A stretch of DNA of 64,000 nucleotides from Rhizophagus irregularis (Eukaryota; Glomeromycota; Glomeromycetes; Glomerales; Glomeraceae): contig NC_089433.1 in assembly GCF_026210795.1 (NCBI RefSeq), positions 4,117,001-4,181,000 on the forward strand, in the 5' to 3' direction. This document shows, in pieces, positions 1 through 9,062 of this stretch (within the stretch, counting starts at the first letter, position 1; each line of letters opens with the position of its first letter). Position numbers and translations under genes: made by a program. The notes under the pieces are model-generated. The model had not been told where the DNA came from. It did not search any database and worked only from the letters and a program-made list of their open reading frames with translations.

Positions 1-125
1 ACCATAAAAAATTAATGCAACAGGAAGAAATAAAATATCAAAAAAAAGACAAAAATATACTCTCTATTCTTGTTTCACACAACCTAGAAGTATAAAAATA
101 TTAGTAAAAAACTAAAAAATATAAT

Positions 126-1317
126 ATGGATCATAAATTGTATGAGATTTTCAATGGCATACCCGGCTTGTTCGCTATCGCTGTGTAACTATCATAATTC
201 TTATATTCATCGTACGAATTTTTCAATTTCCACACCTCCGCCGACAAATTTTCGTCGCTGACAATACTCTAAGCGCCCACACAAGAATATTTAAGATAAT
301 CGTTTTCTTGCTTCTAACTGCTGGCTTGATAGGAGTTATAGTATATAATATCTATAAAATGATCCATGATCCTCCCAAGTTTTCTTTGACGGTAGAATTG
401 AACAAAAGTCCACCATCTATACTTGTCTGTTTAATACATAATGGACCAACACTTGTTACGGCCAAATATTATACCAATTTTAATAACTATATTAATAAAG
501 TTGAGCTACCTGATGATTTAGTTGGTGACTTTAGTGATCTTATAGGGAGTAATGGCAAGTGCAGGTTTTTTAACGGTACATCATCTTCATCGTCAAAGCT
601 GAGGGGTAACGCTGGAGGATTTTATGTCTTAGGTTTTGGTCAAGATGAAAATGCTAGTGGCATAAGCAGTATAGTTGGTGATAGTGATCGTGGTGCTTTT
701 GTCTTCATTGGTGACACCAACAATGAAATGGACTGGACCCAACCTATATTCCTCAGGGAAACAAATTTAGTAATATAGGATTTCTATTTTTCAATGGTGT
801 GGGTGGCTTATTCCAATATGCAGAAACTCACCATAAAGCTTTGAATGGAAGCTCTTATCGAAATTTTCAGCTATCTTCCGTAGGAACATTTGGTTTCATA
901 GATTACTCTCGACCGGCAGCAGCATATGATGTCGGGATCATCGCACCCGAGAACATTGTAGCGCAGGTTGAAAATCCATCCCTCACTATAGCTGTCCTTC
1001 TTACTAATATCGGCGGTTATCTTGGTATTTGGGGAATTTTCGGCTTTCTCTTTGGTGAAAAAAAGGTGGATCCATTCGGGTTCATGTCACGTTTTATATT
1101 CATAAAGCAGGATAGGAAGAAACTTTTTGAGGAATTGGAGAAAATTAATGGTGAAAGAAGCACAAAGTTAAATATCTCGAAAGAAGAAGAAAAGGGTAGT
1201 GATAGTGTTACTAAAACGAGTAAAATAAGCAATCAAACTGAATTCAAGAACTTACTTGCAAAATACTATGTAGAAACGGATTTCTACGAACATGCTGTCG
1301 AGACGCCTGACGTGTAA
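126..1317 (+). pseudogene. Three-helix membrane protein gene, broken by two frameshifts
   Basis: Three reading frames chain into one protein. An ATG at 126 starts MDHKLYEIFNGIPGLFAIA. Near 183-187 the frame steps -1 into a run giving VTIIILIFIVRIFQFPH, which continues to about 750. A second -1 step there leads into IPQGNKFSNIGFLFF and on to the stop at 1317. The first hydrophobic segment spans the first break. A second lies around 275-350 (IFKIIVFLLLTAGLIGVIVY) and a third around 980-1050 (LTIAVLLTNIGGYLGIWGIF). The soluble part between helices 2 and 3 is rich in Asn, Ser and Gly, and the tail is charged. I do not recognise the family; it resembles lineage-specific fungal membrane proteins. 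Both breaks equal loss of one base, so the gene may be intact in reality and miscalled in the assembly. Confidence 0.6.
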
Positions 1318-3779
1318 TTATATGTTGATATAACACTAAGGTATAATAGATGCTTTTTAATTATTTAATATATCAAGCTTGTAATAATATATTACTATAA
1401 ATAATCATGTAAAATAAAACGTAACGCATACGATCGATAATAAAATAATAGGACAAACTTTTTAACGGTTCAAATCATTCTCATGTTATCTGCTGTTTTT
1501 ATCTATTATATCCTCTCCTATTGTTTCTTGTTTTCATTAACATAAAAGTATGGATAATTTTCGGGTGAATTCATAATTTATATGATAGAATCTGTAAGTG
1601 ATAAGTGATATATGAGTTGTTCGTTCCACTAATCATATGAAATTTCGCTAAATATCCTCAGTATCATCAATCAACAAACTTCTTCTTCCATGTGACCTTG
1701 GCGTACCGTTTTTTGGCTTATGTTTACATTGATATATATTACATTATTTTGTAATATATACAGTACATTTTACATCATTCGTTCCGGAAAGAAATTTTTT
1801 CCTCAAAATGACTTGTTTTCTTTGCAATCAAAAGAACGGAAAATATGATATTAGTGAGTAGTAACTAGTATGTAAATTTACTATATAAGACAAAATACGA
1901 TTTTATTATTTGCCAATAATTAAAAAACTGTTACACTTGTAATGGTTGTATTGAAATTACTATTTTTGAATTCATTGGCCTCTTCTTCAAGACCGGATCT
2001 TTTTTTTAATATATTATTTTTTTTGGTTTTTAAATCAAAATTTTAATAATTTTTCTTTCCATTTTTTTTTTTTTAAAAACTGAATTTTTAATACTTTTCA
2101 TTCCAGTTTTTTTCTCTTTATAATAATCTATAATAATATTTTTTTATGTAATATTTTATTTACTATTTATTTTTATACATTTTTTTTATTATCATATATC
2201 TTTATATTGGCCATATTTAGATTACCCCGTATAAATAATTTAAATTGTGTAACATTAAAAAGTGTGATATTCTTACGTCCGAGTCGTCCGATTTATTTCG
2301 TATTTATCATAAAATCTTAATTTTTTAACTGGATTTTTTTTATTCTAATGGATTTTAATACTAACAAAAAAAAATTTAATTTTTCTTATTGCCACAACTA
2401 ACCATTTCTATTAGATAAACAATAATAATTTTTTTATTTTTCAGTTTTTACCGTAAAAACTGAAACTACCTTTTTAGTCCTTTTTTTTATTGATTTTTTT
2501 TATGATTTTTTTTTTTAATCAGAATTTATCAAAATTTTCGGAATTTTTTTTTTTTAACCCAAAAAATATTGTTTATTCTTTTTTTGGTTTGGGTCAAGAC
2601 TATAATCGGATTAGAACTATGTCCTACGGCTTTTTCGATATTTAGTGGGATTTTTTTAGTTTATGATATTGTTTCTTACTAATTCGCGAGAAAATTTTTT
2701 TTTTAGTGAGAATTTTTTTGATTTAGTGAGAACTTTTTTTGTTTATTGAGATTGTTTTTTTCAATATTATTTCCGACTAATAAATTTGAGTGAAATTTTT
2801 TTTTTTTTGATATTAAGGATTTTTTTTTAGCGAGATTGTTTTTAATTATATAGATACATAACAATATTAATAATTTTGTAATTAAATCTATAATAAATTT
2901 TTTGATAAATCTATATAACAAAAAAATTTGTCTGGCGTTTGGCAAAATAATTTGAATTGTGTAACTTGAAATCCCATGCCATATAATTAAAATCCGTGAC
3001 ATGCCTGACATGCCTCGCATGCCTCTGCCTGATCTATTTATTCGATCCGTTGTACATTTCAATCAACTAATACAATTTCAAGTTAATGAAATTTTATCTT
3101 AATCAGAATTTTTTTTTTTTTGATTATTAATTTTAAATTTTTCGTTTTTTTTCAAACCGAAAAATTTGTTTTTTTATTATTCTTTTCCCGTTTTATAAGT
3201 TTAATTTTTTTTTCCAACTTTTTTTTATTAAATAATCCTATTATTATTTCGGTCTTTTAAGACCGATTTTTTTATCTTATTTTTTTCGATCTTTTTTTCT
3301 AGACTGTATTGTTATTTGTTTTTTTTAAAAATTTTTTTTTTCACTGTTTTTGGACCGAATTATTGTCAGAATTTTTTTTGGTACTTACTTTTTTTCAGAT
3401 TCCTTTTTTTTCAGAAATTTCCCTTTTTTGAACCGATTTCTTTCTTTATCCTTTTTCTTTCCCCCTAATTTTTTTTCTTTTTCTTTCAATTTTTTCTTAT
3501 TATTAAATAAAGAAATAAAATATTATTTACAAATCAATATAACATTTAAGAAAATTGACCGACGTTGATAGAAAGATGATTAAGATTTTCAATTAAATTG
3601 AACGCTGGATAAATAGTTTGATTTTTAAATTCAAAAAAAATTGATATTTTTACAATATTATATAATTAATTAATTAAAGAAATTGTTGATTTAATAATAA
3701 ACTACATTACAGAAACAGGTTAAATAGCGGCTTTGTGGCCACTACACATCTACTATATATATATTAAAAAGTAGTAGGC
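1318..3779. other. AT-rich intergenic stretch, no gene seen
   Basis: About 2.5 kb of AT-rich sequence dominated by long T runs, especially 2000-3600. The few open frames here are T-run artefacts encoding mostly Phe, Leu, Lys and Asn. No RNA gene or conserved motif was recognised. Confidence 0.6.
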
Positions 3780-4090
3780 GTACCGCTATTTTATAGTAAA
3801 TATAGTGTAGTGATGCAGTACTTCCATAGTTAGTATATAGAAAATTAGTATAAATGTAAATTTACCATAATGTAAACATATAGTAGCGATGTAACAAATT
3901 AACATAAATGTATGGTAATTATAAGTTCTAATAAAAGTAATTGTGCAGTAAATACAACTTTTATTTGTAGTAATTATGTAGTAAAATATAGTACATTTGC
4001 AGTAAGTATAGTACATTTGTGGTAAACATATAGTACATTTATGGTAAATATATAGTACATTTGCATTAAATATATACTCAATTGTAGCAA
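3780..4090. repeat. Degenerate tandem repeat with ATAGTACATTTG core
   Basis: A roughly 25-bp unit recurs with variation: a core close to ATAGTACATTTG followed by GTGGTAAATAT-like spacer. It is clearest at 3985-4075 and more diverged toward 3790. It overlaps no gene. It lies just downstream, on the minus strand, of the mini-exon array. Confidence 0.6.
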
Positions 4091-4278
4091 TTAAATAATT
4101 TTATCCTCAAATATAAGTAGTTCCGAGCGATAGCTCTTCCAATAATCACATGATGTGTTTTTACGACATACCAAAAAAATTATGAATTAAACACTGACAA
4201 CATTAAGCAAACCTTCAAGGATAAATTGCGCTTCAATCCTTTATGTTTCGAATTTTCAAATCGAAAATCGAAACTTAC

Positions 4279-5647
4279 CATATCAGCATATCCAAGTCCC
4301 AAAGTCGAAAACCGATATCTACAAAAAAAAGAGAGAAATTAATGTCCTAAAAAATAAAAGAAAAAGAACGGTTAGTACCGTTCGTTAACGTTAATATTAA
4401 AAAAAAGAAAAAAAAACCAAGCTTACGAATCTTGTTCTTCGGAACTCAGAAGTCCACCTAAAAAAATAAAGAAAAGAACGGTTATTAGTAACCGTTCATA
4501 ATAAAAAAAAATTAAATAAAATTAAAGTTTCGTACCGTAATAGTACGAAACTTTGGTTTTCTGCTATTCGAAAGCCACCCAAAATACCCGAGACCTAAAA
4601 AAAGAATAAGAACGGTTAGTACCGTTCATATAATAAAAAAATAAAAAAAAACTCCAAAAAATTCGTACTTACGAATTTTTGGAGTTTCTGTATTTCAGAA
4701 GCCCGCCCGAGAGCCGAACCTACAAAAAAAAAAGAAAAAAAACGGTTAGTAACCGTTCTATTAAAAAAAATTAAAAAAGACTTCAAAGAATTCGTACTTA
4801 CGAATCTTTGGAGTTTCTATATTTCGGAAGCTCACCCGAGAGCCGAACCTAAAAAAGAAGAAAGAACGGTTATTAGTAATCGTTCATTAATAAAATTAAA
4901 AAAAAAACAAAAAAAAAACCAAGATTCGTACTTACTTACGAATCTTGGTTTTCCGTTCTTCGGAACTCGTAAGCCTTCCCGAACCTATAAAAAAAATATA
5001 AGAACGGTTAGTAAACCGTTCGTAATAATACAAAAATACAAAAATAAAAAAAAAGTAAAGATTCCTTACGAATCTTTGGGGTTTTCCGTTCTTCGTAACT
5101 CGGAAGCCAACCCGAACCTAAAATAATAAAGAAAAAAAACGGTTATTAGTAACCGTTCATTAATATCACAAAAAAAAATAAAAGAATAAAACCAAGATTC
5201 GTACTTACGAATCTTGGCTTTTTCCGTTCTTCGGAACTCGGAAGCCCACGATCCTAAAAAAAGAAGAAAAGAACGGTTATTAGTAACCGCTCATAATATT
5301 AAAAAAAAATAAAAAAAAAACCAAGATGAATCTTGGCTTTTTTCCATCCTTCGGAAGTTCATTCCCTTTCGTTTTCCCCTTTCGTTTTCCCCTTTCGTTT
5401 TCCCTTTCTTTTTCGTTTTCCTTTTCCTTATCATTTTTACCCTATCCCTTTCGTTTTCCCCTTTTCCTCTCGTTTTTCGCTTTCTTTCATTTTTCGCTTC
5501 TCCTTTTGTTTCTTTTCCCCTTTCATTTTTCGCTTCCCCTCTCGTTTTCACTTCCCCTTTCATTTTCACTTTCCCTTTCGTTTTCTCTTGCCCTTTATTT
5601 CCTGCGAAACCTATATGGAAAACAAGAACGGTTAGTAAACTGTTCAT
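4279..5647 (-). CDS. Candidate secreted repeat protein built from tandem mini-exons
   Basis: An ATG at 5647 gives MNSLLTVLVFHIGFAG, which looks like a signal peptide, followed by a Lys/Glu/Gly-rich stretch. Downstream on the minus strand are repeated exon-like blocks at 5209-5253, 5070-5117, 4940-4984, 4802-4848, 4673-4719, 4547-4594, 4427-4457 and 4279-4318. Each is preceded by a pyrimidine run ending in AG. Most are followed by GTAAGT or a close variant. Joining them in order keeps one frame open through the 4547 block and gives repeated peptides such as SFGLASELRRTENPKD and SFGKAYEFRRTENQD. The 4427 block then reads TGA. Two weak points: the first exon lost its donor (the expected GTAAGTACGA is deleted near 5327), and the 4547 block has a poor donor (GTACTA). 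The signal peptide coincides with intron-like sequence (TTTACTAACC then ATAG). SP7-type effectors of Rhizophagus are known to have tandem-repeat exon structure; membership in that family is only a hypothesis. Confidence 0.45.
4366..5645. repeat. Tandem array of about 115-bp units with paired hairpins
   Basis: Nine copies of GAACGGTTAGTAACCGTTC or close variants lie at 4366, 4476, 4610, 4740, 4864, 5002, 5137, 5271 and 5625. Between them sits a second palindrome, typified by CCAAGATTCGT-AAGT-ACGAATCTTGG read on the minus strand, at 4524, 4652, 4781, 4919, 5057 and 5192, with a collapsed form at 5321. A shared block containing GTTCTTCGGAAC, itself able to form a TTCG-capped hairpin, follows each second palindrome. 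The array stops about 20 bp from the Polinton insertion. Confidence 0.8.
5349..5600. repeat. Pyrimidine-strand minisatellite (CCCTTTCGTTTT-like)
   Basis: About 250 bp of strongly strand-asymmetric sequence. Repeats close to CCCTTTCGTTTT form a pyrimidine-rich plus strand and a purine-rich minus strand. On the minus strand it encodes the Lys/Glu/Gly-rich part of the candidate secreted protein. Open frames on the plus strand across it are composition artefacts. Confidence 0.75.
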
Positions 5648-5662
5648 AATATTAAAAAAACT

Positions 5663-5667
5663 ACTAC
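5663..5667 (+). repeat. Polinton target-site duplication, left copy (ACTAC)
   Basis: ACTAC directly precedes the left TIR and is repeated at 28966-28970 after the right TIR. Polintons usually make 6-bp duplications; only 5 bp match here. Confidence 0.7.
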
Positions 5668-6288
5668 GTCGTCGGGCTGGTAGTGTGCCTCGCTACGCTC
5701 CTCCCACCTTGGCCTCGCGGCCTCACAGTACCTACATCCCCCCTCCGTGGGGCAGGTTTACCTGCCACAGTACCATGGTCTGCCACGGTATTTTTCCACT
5801 TATTTTTTTTCTACATTTTTTCTTATATATAACTTACTATGACAACTATGGCAACTATGGCAGACTACTTAAAAACGGAATAAAAACGCGAATAAAGCCG
5901 AAATCAGACAGAATCTCCTGCCATAGTACCTGCCATAGTACGAAAAACCTTATAATAATACTATGGCAGCCTTAGTCAGCCCCTTAGACCCCAAAACCCG
6001 ATTCACGCTATGATTACCCTTTATATACTCACCTAGACCCCCAAGTAACACCCCCTATGTCCTGAACTATGGCAGCCGAACTATGGCAGCTGAACTATGG
6101 CACCCGAATTATGGCACCTGAACTATGGCACCCGAATTATGGCAGCCGAACTATGACCCCAAGTATGACCCCCTATGTCCTGAACTATGGCACCCGAACT
6201 ATGACCATCAAACTATGACCACCGAACTATAACCACTTGCCCCCGTCAGAAAAAATACATTCGGCAATTGAAGATTAGGTAACTATAA
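5668..6288 (+). repeat. Left terminal inverted repeat of the Polinton
   Basis: About 620 bp starting GTCGTCGGGCTGGTAGTGTG, matching 28405-28965 in inverted orientation nearly throughout. It is about 60 bp longer than the right copy because of extra copies of a 14-15-bp unit (GAACTATGGCACCC and variants). CTATGGCA or its complement TGCCATAG recurs more than a dozen times. The inner edge carries ATTGAAGAT, so both TIRs bring the same putative promoter to the first gene inside. Open frames within the TIR are not credible genes. Confidence 0.9.
6267..6275 (+). promoter_or_regulatory. Shared ATTGAAGAT promoter-like motif, left TIR
   Basis: ATTGAAGAT sits 24 bases upstream of the ATG at 6299. The same motif occurs at comparable distance before other genes of this element. 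Promoter function is inferred from recurrence and position. Confidence 0.5.
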
Positions 6289-6298
6289 GTAACATACA

Positions 6299-6814
6299 AT
6301 GATAAACTTACACGCCGCCACTTCTCTTGCCGAAGATCTTGGTCTCGATCTTGTAGACATCTATGGAATCCGTAAATGGATCCAAATGCAGGCTTCGCCC
6401 TTCAACGACCCAGACATAGTAAGAGAGATGGTCAGAAACCTTCCGATCAAAGAATTCGGAAAACATCTCAAGATAAACAGACTCTGGTACAACGGTTGTA
6501 AAGCCAAGTTGTGGAAGCGATATAAAGAAGCTGAGGAGGTATACAAACAGGCAGTAGACTACTACAGGGAGGCCATTGGCAATTTCAATGAAGCCGATCA
6601 GAAAAAATACACTAGGTTCGCAGGAATGGTGGCAGTAGAAAGAGCTCTCCTCAGATGTGGCTTTATAACGCAAGAGTCCGACTGGGAGAAATGGACTCAA
6701 ATAACGTACAACATCCAATTGCTTAAGGAAGGCCGCACTCTTGATGACTCGGACGATGAATCAGATGATGGAGAGGTATCTCTCGATGACTCAGATGATG
6801 AGGAATACTTTTAG
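6299..6814 (+). CDS. Polinton hypothetical protein with acidic tail
   Basis: 171 residues from an ATG just inside the left TIR. The body appears helical and mixed-charge, with a TPR-like stretch (YKEAEEVYKQAVDYYREAIG, about residues 80-100). The last 30 residues are Asp/Glu/Ser-rich (DDSDDESDDGE repeated in variant form). No catalytic motif is visible and I do not recognise the family. It is the only gene driven directly from the left TIR and stops 10 bp before the convergent zinc-ribbon gene. An accessory or DNA-mimic role would be guesswork. Confidence 0.7.
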   Translation: MINLHAATSLAEDLGLDLVDIYGIRKWIQMQASPFNDPDIVREMVRNLPIKEFGKHLKINRLWYNGCKAKLWKRYKEAEEVYKQAVDYYREAIGNFNEADQKKYTRFAGMVAVERALLRCGFITQESDWEKWTQITYNIQLLKEGRTLDDSDDESDDGEVSLDDSDDEEYF

Positions 6815-6823
6815 AAGGCGGTA

Positions 6824-7144
6824 CTAATCTGTCTTTCTCTTTTTTGCTTCCTTAAGGTATTTATCAATACACTGTTTACACGCGTCATCAGCCTCTAAAA
6901 TTTTTTGCCCAAGTTTTTTGCATTGCCGATTATACGCCGTCTGATGTCTTTTAGCCGCGGTTTCTTTTTTCTTCTCCTTGGTTTTCTTTTTGATAACCCA
7001 GTCTATCCCAGTAAAAGTATTCTTATGCATCCCACAAACTACACAGTCACCATGTAAACGATAGCAGCCATTTGTGGTCATATCTTGTATTTCACTAGCA
7101 GTCTCGGTTTCCTTCTTACACTTTAGGCAGTAAAATCGTGTCAT
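6824..7144 (-). CDS. Small zinc-ribbon protein of Polinton/large-DNA-virus type
   Basis: 106 residues from the ATG at 7144. The open frame runs further upstream but only with non-ATG starts and on top of the integrase gene. The N-terminus is FYCLKCKKET, then a TTNG turn, then GDCVVCGMHKN. This CxxC, NG, CxxCG pattern matches small zinc-binding proteins seen in Polintons and large DNA viruses (DUF5679-like). The middle is very Lys-rich and there is a late CKQC pair (about residues 88-91). It is divergent to the integrase with 44 bp between starts, so the two probably share a promoter region. A nucleic-acid-binding role is likely from family and charge. Confidence 0.65.
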   Translation of the reverse strand: MTRFYCLKCKKETETASEIQDMTTNGCYRLHGDCVVCGMHKNTFTGIDWVIKKKTKEKKKETAAKRHQTAYNRQCKKLGQKILEADDACKQCIDKYLKEAKKRKTD

Positions 7145-7188
7145 CTTAAGATTTGAAGTCCGAAATCTTTCCTTTAATTTGTCGTAAT

Positions 7189-8280
7189 ATGTCGCATTTA
7201 GAGAATTATTACAAATACTACAATCTCTCCGGAGTACCGGCACGAATTCTAAAAGGTGAGGAGCACTACAACCTATACAAAAAGCCCTTAAAGGAAAAGT
7301 CATCAGAGCGTCCACGAGTAGTTGTATGGAAATCAAATGCGACGCATCAGGCAGATCTCGCAGAGATGCCAGTCGACCCCAAAGGATTCCACTATTTCCT
7401 CGTAGTGGTGGAAGTCGCGGGTAAACGAGTCGATGCAGAACCCCTAAAGGATAAGACTGCAAATAGGATTCTAAACGGGTTTGTCAAAATCTACAGAAGA
7501 AATCGTATTAAGCCACCAACACACAGACTGGAGACAGACTCCGGATCAGAATTCACCAATGATCAGGTACGTGATTTTTTCCTGAACAGCCTAGGGGTAA
7601 TGATGAGGTTCGGAGAGCCAGGAAGACACAAACAGCAGTCATATGCCGAACGAGCTATCCAAGCTATTCAAGAACCTCTTCTCAAACGAATGGTGGCACA
7701 GGAGTTGAAGACTGGGGTGACATCCGTGGAATGGTCAGAAGATTTCTGTGATGTAGTTAATAAAATAGATAAACTCTGGCAAAGAAATCCCCCAGACATT
7801 CCGACTGGGTCACCCAAGGTGTCAAAAAAGACGGAACTTCTCTCTGAAGGAACGCGTGTTCGAGTAAAGTTAGATGAACCTATCTCAGTACTCGGGAATA
7901 AACTCCATGGAAAATTTCGTACAGGTGATATAAGATGGAATCCCAATATCCGTGTCATCAAAAAAATGATCCTCTCACCCGAACAGCCTCCTACGTATCT
8001 TCTTGATGGACCACACGGGCGACTAGGTGTATCCAGATGTGCATACACCCGAAAAGAGTTGCAGATTGTTCCAGAAAATGAACATCCCCCACCTAACTCC
8101 GTGATAAGAGGGCAACCCGAAAGATTTGTACCTGAGCGGATACTCCGGCATCGCATCAGGAAGGGTCAAGACCAGTATCTAGTCAAGTGGGAACGATACC
8201 CAGATACCGAAGCCACTTGGGAACCCGCTGACCGGTTGGAGGAGGATGTCCCCGATTTAATCCGCAAGTTTTGGGAATAA
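7189..8280 (+). CDS. RVE-type integrase with C-terminal chromodomain
   Basis: 364 residues from the ATG at 7189; the frame is open slightly further upstream without a better start. The DDE triad is visible: D56 in HQADLAEM, D117 in ETDSGSEF and E154 in SYAERAIQ, the last two 36 residues apart. No HHCC zinc finger is seen. The C-terminus (about residues 316-364) is a chromodomain: PERILRHRIRKGQDQYLVKW followed by ERYPDTEATWEP. This enzyme would cut and join the element ends and explains the short target duplication. Chromodomains on integrases bind modified histones and can steer insertion. It is convergent with the protease ORF, with 14 bp between stops, and appears intact. Confidence 0.92.
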   Translation: MSHLENYYKYYNLSGVPARILKGEEHYNLYKKPLKEKSSERPRVVVWKSNATHQADLAEMPVDPKGFHYFLVVVEVAGKRVDAEPLKDKTANRILNGFVKIYRRNRIKPPTHRLETDSGSEFTNDQVRDFFLNSLGVMMRFGEPGRHKQQSYAERAIQAIQEPLLKRMVAQELKTGVTSVEWSEDFCDVVNKIDKLWQRNPPDIPTGSPKVSKKTELLSEGTRVRVKLDEPISVLGNKLHGKFRTGDIRWNPNIRVIKKMILSPEQPPTYLLDGPHGRLGVSRCAYTRKELQIVPENEHPPPNSVIRGQPERFVPERILRHRIRKGQDQYLVKWERYPDTEATWEPADRLEEDVPDLIRKFWE

Positions 8281-8294
8281 AAAATAAATATTCC

Positions 8295-9062
8295 CTATTT
8301 TTTGTCTCCTCGATTCACGTCAGAAACTATCGGGATAAAACCATTCTTCTCATTACAAGTAAGGGCGATATGTTCACGTGATTCATGGACATCATAATTG
8401 TAACGTTTCAGACACGTCCGGCTCAATCCAATCTCCCTATGCTTGTAATCGCTTAAAACCGCGAGGTCCTCAGTGATAATACAATCAGGGGTTAGTTTGA
8501 TTGACACACCTTTTACCATGCCGAATGTCCTACCAGATCCCGGAGCGCCGGATATGTTATGTGTAATACTCTTGTCGATATCCAACCCTAATTCTTCAGC
8601 GGCTTCTCTCTGAATAAAAGACGCGTTAGCACAAGTGTCTGCTAAACACTGAATTGCTATCCCATTGACCTCCCCATCCAGCGCTAAAAGATCTTTAGTA
8701 TTCTCCAAACGAGCTATGTCAATATCCATCGGGTCATCTTCCCTGATATCCTCTTCTTGTTTTTCCTCAACTAGGTCTTCTGGAATCTCCGTACTTTTAC
8801 GAGCAGACTTTAATTCTTCCCGAAGAATCTCGCGGAGTAATTTCCTAAAATCTGCAGACCTTAATAAACTTAATGAATCATTTTTGGTGACGGCTTTTAT
8901 AAGTGTAGGCTTACTCCTAGTAACCTTCACAGGAATCTTAATAGGAGTCATTTTAACTGATTTTTTTGGAACAGATTTAAGAAGTTTCGAGATACTTACA
9001 CCCTTATCCGAGTTTACTTTTTTTTTGTACTTCGAACCGCACAAATCCGAAAACCACCTTCC
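8295..9062 (-). CDS. Retropepsin-like aspartic protease, -1 frame to gag
   Basis: The frame is open from 9062 and overlaps the end of gag by about 50 bp. It has no ATG near its start: the first in-frame codon usable as a start in the overlap is TTG, and the first ATG is about 30 codons in, so expression as a Gag fusion is likely. The N-terminal third is basic, the middle acidic. The active-site region is CLADTCANASFI near residue 136 counted from 9044, with Cys where retropepsins usually have Gly after Asp-Thr. A downstream HREIGLSRTCLK segment fits the second conserved region. It would cleave Gag. There is no reverse transcriptase or RNase H after it; the ORF ends and the convergent integrase begins. 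Confidence 0.75.
   Translation of the reverse strand, partial: GRWFSDLCGSKYKKKVNSDKGVSISKLLKSVPKKSVKMTPIKIPVKVTRSKPTLIKAVTKNDSLSLLRSADFRKLLREILREELKSARKSTEIPEDLVEEKQEEDIREDDPMDIDIARLENTKDLLALDGEVNGIAIQCLADTCANASFIQREAAEELGLDIDKSITHNISGAPGSGRTFGMVKGVSIKLTPDCIITEDLAVLSDYKHREIGLSRTCLKRYNYDVHESREHIALTCNEKNGFIPIVSDVNRGDKK
9014..9030 (-). promoter_or_regulatory. Candidate -1 ribosomal frameshift site (A9 run)
   Basis: On the minus strand gag ends ACA AAA AAA AAG TAA. The nine A residues (9018-9026) contain an A-AAA-AAG heptamer, a known slippery type, immediately before the gag stop, and the protease frame is exactly -1. One missing A in the assembly would also create this arrangement from a fused gag-pro ORF. 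Confidence 0.6.

Noticed and set aside
2703-3062. 119-codon minus-strand frame
   Set aside because: Lys/Asn/Ile homopolymer composition over T runs, no protein-like pattern.
4366-5645. CRISPR-like regularly spaced repeat array
   Set aside because: Spacers are themselves repeated and carry splice signals, the repeats are palindromes of changing length, and the genome is eukaryotic.
5326-5649. Two overlapping plus-strand open frames rich in Phe, Ser and Pro
   Set aside because: Both are shadows of the pyrimidine minisatellite.
5685-5975. 97-codon open frame present in both Polinton TIRs (also 28657-28950, minus)
   Set aside because: It follows from TIR duplication. The composition is that of CTATGGCA arrays and poly(T), the two N-terminal parts differ in frame, and no domain is visible.
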